In this document: piece by piece, positions 15,075 to 17,740 of the stretch
Layout: each line of letters opens with the position of its first letter
Position numbering within the stretch: the stretch's first letter is position 1
Assembly: GCA_900543795.1 (NCBI GenBank)
Contig: UQSH01000037.1
Location: 1 to 17,740 of the forward strand
DNA length: 17,740 nt
Source: an uncultured Oscillospiraceae bacterium
GTDB taxonomy: Bacteria > Bacillota > Clostridia > Oscillospirales > Acutalibacteraceae
Reading direction: 5' to 3'
Program-made: the position numbers and the translations under genes
The notes under the pieces: model-generated
What the model saw: only the letters and a program-made list of their open reading frames with translations
Databases searched by the model: none
Told to the model about the DNA's origin: nothing

Positions 15075-15770
15075 TTATCCTTCATAATAATCCATTTTCT
15101 TTTCCAAATATCCGAAAAGCAGGGTTAATAAGCCGCAAAAAACAAGATAGAATGCGCCCGTATAGAACAGCGGCCACAGAATTCCGTCTGTTTTCATAAA
15201 CTTTTCGCCTGCCCATATCAGCTCGTAAACGGCAATAACTCTGGCAAGCGAGGTATCTTTAACAAGAGTGATAATTTCATTACTCATAGGAGGAACGATT
15301 CTTTTGAAAACCTGCGCAAGCACAACCTTAAAAAAGGTTTGCGATTTGGTCATTCCGAGAACCGCACCGGCCTCATACTGACCCTTTGGAATTGATTCAA
15401 TTCCGCCTCTGTATATCTCTGAGAAATAGCAGGAATAATTGATAATAAATGCAACGCAAACGGCAACAAATCTGTCAAAAACCGTCCAGCCTGCTATCCA
15501 GCTAATAAAGAAATTGGGGTTTTCCATATGCGACGCCCAGTTGCCCGCAAGTCCGGGACCGTAATAAACAATAATCACCTGAAGAACCAGAGGAGTTCCT
15601 CTGATTATCCAGATGAATACTTTACACAGCCATTTTAAAGGTTTAAACTTACTCATTGAGCCAAAGCTCAAAATAAGACCTAACGGCAGGGCGGCAACAA
15701 GAGTAATACCAAAAAGTTTTACCGTGGTTAGAAAACCGTCAAGGAGCATTTTTGTTACTTCTAAAAACAT
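15075..15770 (-). CDS. Polar amino-acid ABC transporter permease
   Basis: A 231-residue inner-membrane protein of the HisM/GlnP type with about five transmembrane helices. The cytoplasmic EAA loop that contacts the ATPase reads EIYRGGIESIPKGQYEAGAVLGM in part (about 118-140). RGTPLVLQVI near residue 58 is the usual family segment. Only one permease gene is present, so it probably works as a homodimer. The ATG at 15770 has only a distant AAAGGT upstream. A second ATG seven codons later is possible. The gap to the binding-protein gene is 33 bp. Confidence 0.94.
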   Translation of the reverse strand: MFLEVTKMLLDGFLTTVKLFGITLVAALPLGLILSFGSMSKFKPLKWLCKVFIWIIRGTPLVLQVIIVYYGPGLAGNWASHMENPNFFISWIAGWTVFDRFVAVCVAFIINYSCYFSEIYRGGIESIPKGQYEAGAVLGMTKSQTFFKVVLAQVFKRIVPPMSNEIITLVKDTSLARVIAVYELIWAGEKFMKTDGILWPLFYTGAFYLVFCGLLTLLFGYLEKKMDYYEG

Positions 15771-15803
15771 TTTAATATTCTGTTACCTTTCAGCTTTTTC
15801 ACA

Positions 15804-16604
15804 TTATCCTGCAAGAACTACTCCGTACTTTTCTGCAAGAGAAGCAAGTGTTCCGTCTGCCTTGAGCTCTTCGATAATCTCATTAACCTTTGCGGTTAAT
15901 TCGGAATCCTTTGCGAATGCAATACCGTATTCCTCTTCGCCGAGCTCAATCTTATATCCAAGGGTTGAATTGCTTGTGCCCTCGCCTGTCATTGACTGAG
16001 CCATTGTCAAATCAATAATGCACGCATCCGATGAGCCTGATGAAACCTCGGTTAATGCTCTTGCCTGAGTATCTACCTCAACAAGATTTTTGATGCCGCT
16101 TTCAGCTGCAACCTCTGCGCCTGCTGAGCCTGCTTCAACTGCAACTGCTAAATCTGCAATGGATTCAACTGTTGGATACTTATCAAGAGCGTCTGCGCTC
16201 ATAACAACAACCTGTGCGTTTCTTGCATAAGGATTTGAAATGCTTGCGGCGGTTTTAGCCTCATCTGTGATTGTCATACCGTTCCAAACACAGTCGATAG
16301 AGCCTGAATTAAGCTCATTAAACTTTGTGTCCCAGTTGATTTCAACAAATTCAGCCTCAACGCCGAGCTTTGCACAAACAGCCTCGGCAAATTCCGTGTC
16401 AAAGCCAATAAGCTTTGTTTTGTCATTTTCGTCATAATAGTTCATCGGCTCATAAATAGTGATACCGATTGTGAGCTTGCCGTCTTGAATTTCCTTAACA
16501 GCGGCATCGTTCGCTTCACTGTTGCTTGATGAACAAGCGGCAAAGCAGCCTGCTACGAAAAGAACCGAAAGCAAAACTGCAAGAGCTTTTCTGAATTTTT
16601 TCAT
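15804..16604 (-). CDS. Amino-acid ABC transporter substrate-binding lipoprotein
   Basis: A 266-residue family 3 solute-binding protein. MKKFRK, a hydrophobic stretch and a lipobox at FVAGC (C20; C24 is an alternative) show lipoprotein export and anchoring. The mature part has YEPMNYYDENDKTKLIGFD and FAEAVCAKLG in lobe 1, then WNGMTITDEAKTAA and SNPYARNAQVVV. Many family members have Arg in the TxxR position after GMTIT, to grip the ligand carboxylate. Here the aligned residue is Ala followed by Lys, so the specificity cannot be read off. I chose the ATG at 16604 (GGAAA just upstream) over a TTG four codons earlier. It is the first structural gene after the attenuator-like leader. Confidence 0.95.
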   Translation of the reverse strand: MKKFRKALAVLLSVLFVAGCFAACSSSNSEANDAAVKEIQDGKLTIGITIYEPMNYYDENDKTKLIGFDTEFAEAVCAKLGVEAEFVEINWDTKFNELNSGSIDCVWNGMTITDEAKTAASISNPYARNAQVVVMSADALDKYPTVESIADLAVAVEAGSAGAEVAAESGIKNLVEVDTQARALTEVSSGSSDACIIDLTMAQSMTGEGTSNSTLGYKIELGEEEYGIAFAKDSELTAKVNEIIEELKADGTLASLAEKYGVVLAG

Positions 16605-16623
16605 AATAATTTCCAAAACCTTT

Positions 16624-16694
16624 CCGACTACAATCAGTTTATAAAAAATTCCTAACGCCTTATTGTAGCCGGATAAGGCGTATAATCGGAATTC
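16624..16694 (-). promoter_or_regulatory. Attenuator-like RNA structure before the transporter operon
   Basis: On the minus strand, GAATTCC (16688-16694) pairs with GGAATTT (16646-16652), enclosing ACGCCTTAT (16673-16681) paired with ATAAGGCGT (16655-16663). A T run follows (16643-16648 region), giving a terminator-like two-part stem. The loop plus stem edge CCGGCTACAAT (16662-16672) can instead pair with downstream ATTGTAGTCGG (16624-16634), 11 bp with one G-U. The two folds exclude each other in part, or could form a pseudoknot. The second arm lies just before the lipoprotein ribosome binding site. Confidence 0.6.
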
Positions 16695-16706
16695 AGCCGC
16701 TCAAAA

Positions 16707-16760
16707 TTATGTTCTATGCAAATTTCGAGGGCAATACAATCGGATTAGTGCGATTTTCAC
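16707..16760 (-). CDS. Possible leader peptide of the transporter operon
   Basis: A 17-codon frame starting with GTG, MKIALIRLYCPRNLHRT, with GGAGG (16769-16773) exactly 8 nt before the start. It ends 12 nt before the terminator-like stem. It contains three Arg codons (CGA, CGA, AGA), three Leu codons and one Cys codon. The position fits a leader peptide for ribosome-mediated attenuation. There is no strong run of one amino acid, so which one would be sensed is open. The start also lies in a hairpin TTAGTGTG/CGCACTAA, which competes with a CACAC/GTGTG pairing that would enclose the GGAGG. Confidence 0.45.
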   Translation of the reverse strand: MKIALIRLYCPRNLHRT

Positions 16761-16792
16761 ACTAAATTCCTCCGTGTGTAATTTGTAAGTAT

Positions 16793-16821
16793 ATTTTATC
16801 GTATTAGCGTATTAAAGTCAA
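16793..16821 (-). promoter_or_regulatory. Promoter of the amino-acid transporter operon
   Basis: On the minus strand, TTGACT (16816-16821) and TAAAAT (16793-16798) are separated by exactly 17 bp. Transcription would start near 16786, leaving a leader of about 180 nt before the lipoprotein gene. It lies directly after the iolE terminator. Confidence 0.8.
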
Positions 16822-16823
16822 TA

Positions 16824-16861
16824 GTAAAAAGCAAGCACCTGCTCATTTTTGGAACAGGTGC
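16824..16861 (-). terminator. Terminator of iolE
   Basis: On the minus strand, GCACCTGTTC (16852-16861) pairs with GAGCAGGTGC (16835-16844) around CAAAAAT, with one G-U pair. TTGCTTTTTAC follows. It sits about 22 bp after the iolE stop. Confidence 0.85.
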
Positions 16862-16883
16862 ATAATTTTTCGGCAGAAAAATA

Positions 16884-17738
16884 TTAAAGTCCTGTGTTTT
16901 CTGCAATATATTTTCTTGCTTTTACGGCATATTCAAACGGATTAGCTTTTGCCGGATCCTGCTCTGCTTCAACAACAACCCAACCCTCATATCCGCTTTC
17001 TTCAAGAATATCAAAGATAGGCTTAAAGTCAACATCTCCGTCTCCCGGAACGGTGAACACACCTGCACGCACCGCATCAAGAAAGCTTAAATGCTGCGGA
17101 ACAACAAGGTTGTTGTAAACATCCATACGAACATCCTTTAAGTGAACATGCTTTACTCTGTTTATGTATTTTTTAAGAACGGGAACGGGATCTATGCCGG
17201 CAAAGGTGAGGTGGCCGCTGTCAAACAGAAGATAAACAAGCTCGGGATCTGTTATTTCCATAAGCTTATCAATTTCCTGGGCGGTCTGCACACCTGTTCC
17301 CATATGATGATGAACAGTAAAATACATTCCCTTTGATTTTGCATAGGCACCCATTTCGTTAAAGCCCTTTGCAACAATTGCCCACTCTTCATCGGTGTAA
17401 TAGGGCTTTTCATCAAGGATTGATTTATCAAGGCAGCCCTGAATTGAATTGCCTTGCTCCGACGCACCGATAACCTTGGCGCCGAGAGCATAAAGCTTAT
17501 CGCAATGAGCCTTAAAGGCTTCAATCGTTTCCTCATAGGGCTTTGAGGTTAAATATGAAGAAAACCAAGCGTTACAGATTTGAAGTCCTCTTATATCAAG
17601 ATACTTTTTAAGAACTGCGGGGTCTGACGGATATTTATTTCCGATTTCCGAGCCCTTAAAGCCTGCAAGAGCCATTTCGCTTATGCACTGCTCAAAGGTG
17701 TTTTCTGCGCCAAGATCGGGCATATCGTCATTAGTCCA
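16884..17738 (-). CDS. iolE: Inosose dehydratase / sugar phosphate isomerase-epimerase, 5'-truncated
   Basis: A TIM-barrel protein of the xylose-isomerase-like superfamily. The frame stays open to the window edge and the extra codons read WTNDD, so the ATG at 17723 is internal; WTNDDMPDLG is a typical IolE start region. IolE dehydrates 2-keto-myo-inositol in inositol breakdown and uses a divalent metal. Visible family features are GFKGSEIGNKYP, the HHHMGTGVQT segment, LLFDSGHLTFAG, VKHVHLKDVR and the near-C-terminal VVVEAEQDP, which supply the metal-binding His, Asp and Glu. No other inositol gene is in the window; partners may lie upstream beyond the edge. Another sugar isomerase of this superfamily is possible but less likely. 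Confidence 0.88.
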   Translation of the reverse strand, partial: WTNDDMPDLGAENTFEQCISEMALAGFKGSEIGNKYPSDPAVLKKYLDIRGLQICNAWFSSYLTSKPYEETIEAFKAHCDKLYALGAKVIGASEQGNSIQGCLDKSILDEKPYYTDEEWAIVAKGFNEMGAYAKSKGMYFTVHHHMGTGVQTAQEIDKLMEITDPELVYLLFDSGHLTFAGIDPVPVLKKYINRVKHVHLKDVRMDVYNNLVVPQHLSFLDAVRAGVFTVPGDGDVDFKPIFDILEESGYEGWVVVEAEQDPAKANPFEYAVKARKYIAENTGL

Positions 17739-17740
17739 GC

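Overview
The window is two blocks of clearly different character joined at about 7300-7437. The left block (1-7300) is strongly AT-rich, with A/T-ending codons and all genes on the + strand. It suggests a low-GC Firmicute, perhaps Erysipelotrichia-like or a low-GC Clostridium-like bacterium. The right block (7440-17740) is visibly richer in G+C and uses GCC, GGC, CTC and CGC freely. Its gene content (short clostridial-type ferredoxin-thioredoxin reductase, UPF0735 ACT protein, YtvI-like membrane protein) fits a gut Clostridia member of the Oscillospiraceae/Ruminococcaceae kind. Either the left block was acquired horizontally or the contig is a misassembly. The sequence alone cannot decide.

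Left block. It opens inside a GGDEF-EAL gene whose EAL active site is degenerate. A second, full-length membrane GGDEF-EAL protein follows, with a sensor domain, a degenerate GGDEF and an intact EAL, so it is probably a cyclic-di-GMP phosphodiesterase. After a terminator comes a three-gene operon: a ferredoxin-nitroreductase fusion, an ArsR-type repressor and an EFR1-type flavodoxin-ferredoxin. A promoter and a terminator flank it. After a 300-bp spacer with repeated TTTACGAA boxes there is a secreted BspA-like leucine-rich-repeat protein with three InlB-type B-repeats. Two of these repeats are nearly identical in DNA.

Right block. A minus-strand operon (UPF0735 ACT protein, homoserine dehydrogenase, aspartokinase) makes the aspartate-family branch; a promoter lies upstream and hairpins downstream. 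Divergent from it, on the + strand, are an AI-2E/YtvI family membrane protein and a large polytopic membrane protein of unknown function. A 394-bp spacer rich in stem-loops follows.

Next is a minus-strand run that reads, in transcription order, substrate-binding lipoprotein, permease and ATPase of a polar amino-acid ABC transporter, then ferredoxin-thioredoxin reductase catalytic subunit and thioredoxin. Its leader is the most interesting regulatory element here. It has a good promoter, a 17-codon open reading frame with a strong Shine-Dalgarno, a terminator-like two-part hairpin and a competing 11-bp pairing just before the first gene. That is the layout of a transcription attenuator. Joined with the thiol-redox genes, it raises the unproven idea of a cyst(e)ine uptake and reduction operon. 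The window ends inside iolE (inosose dehydratase), which is cut at its 5' end and has its own terminator.

No tRNA, rRNA, CRISPR array, insertion sequence or phage gene was recognised.
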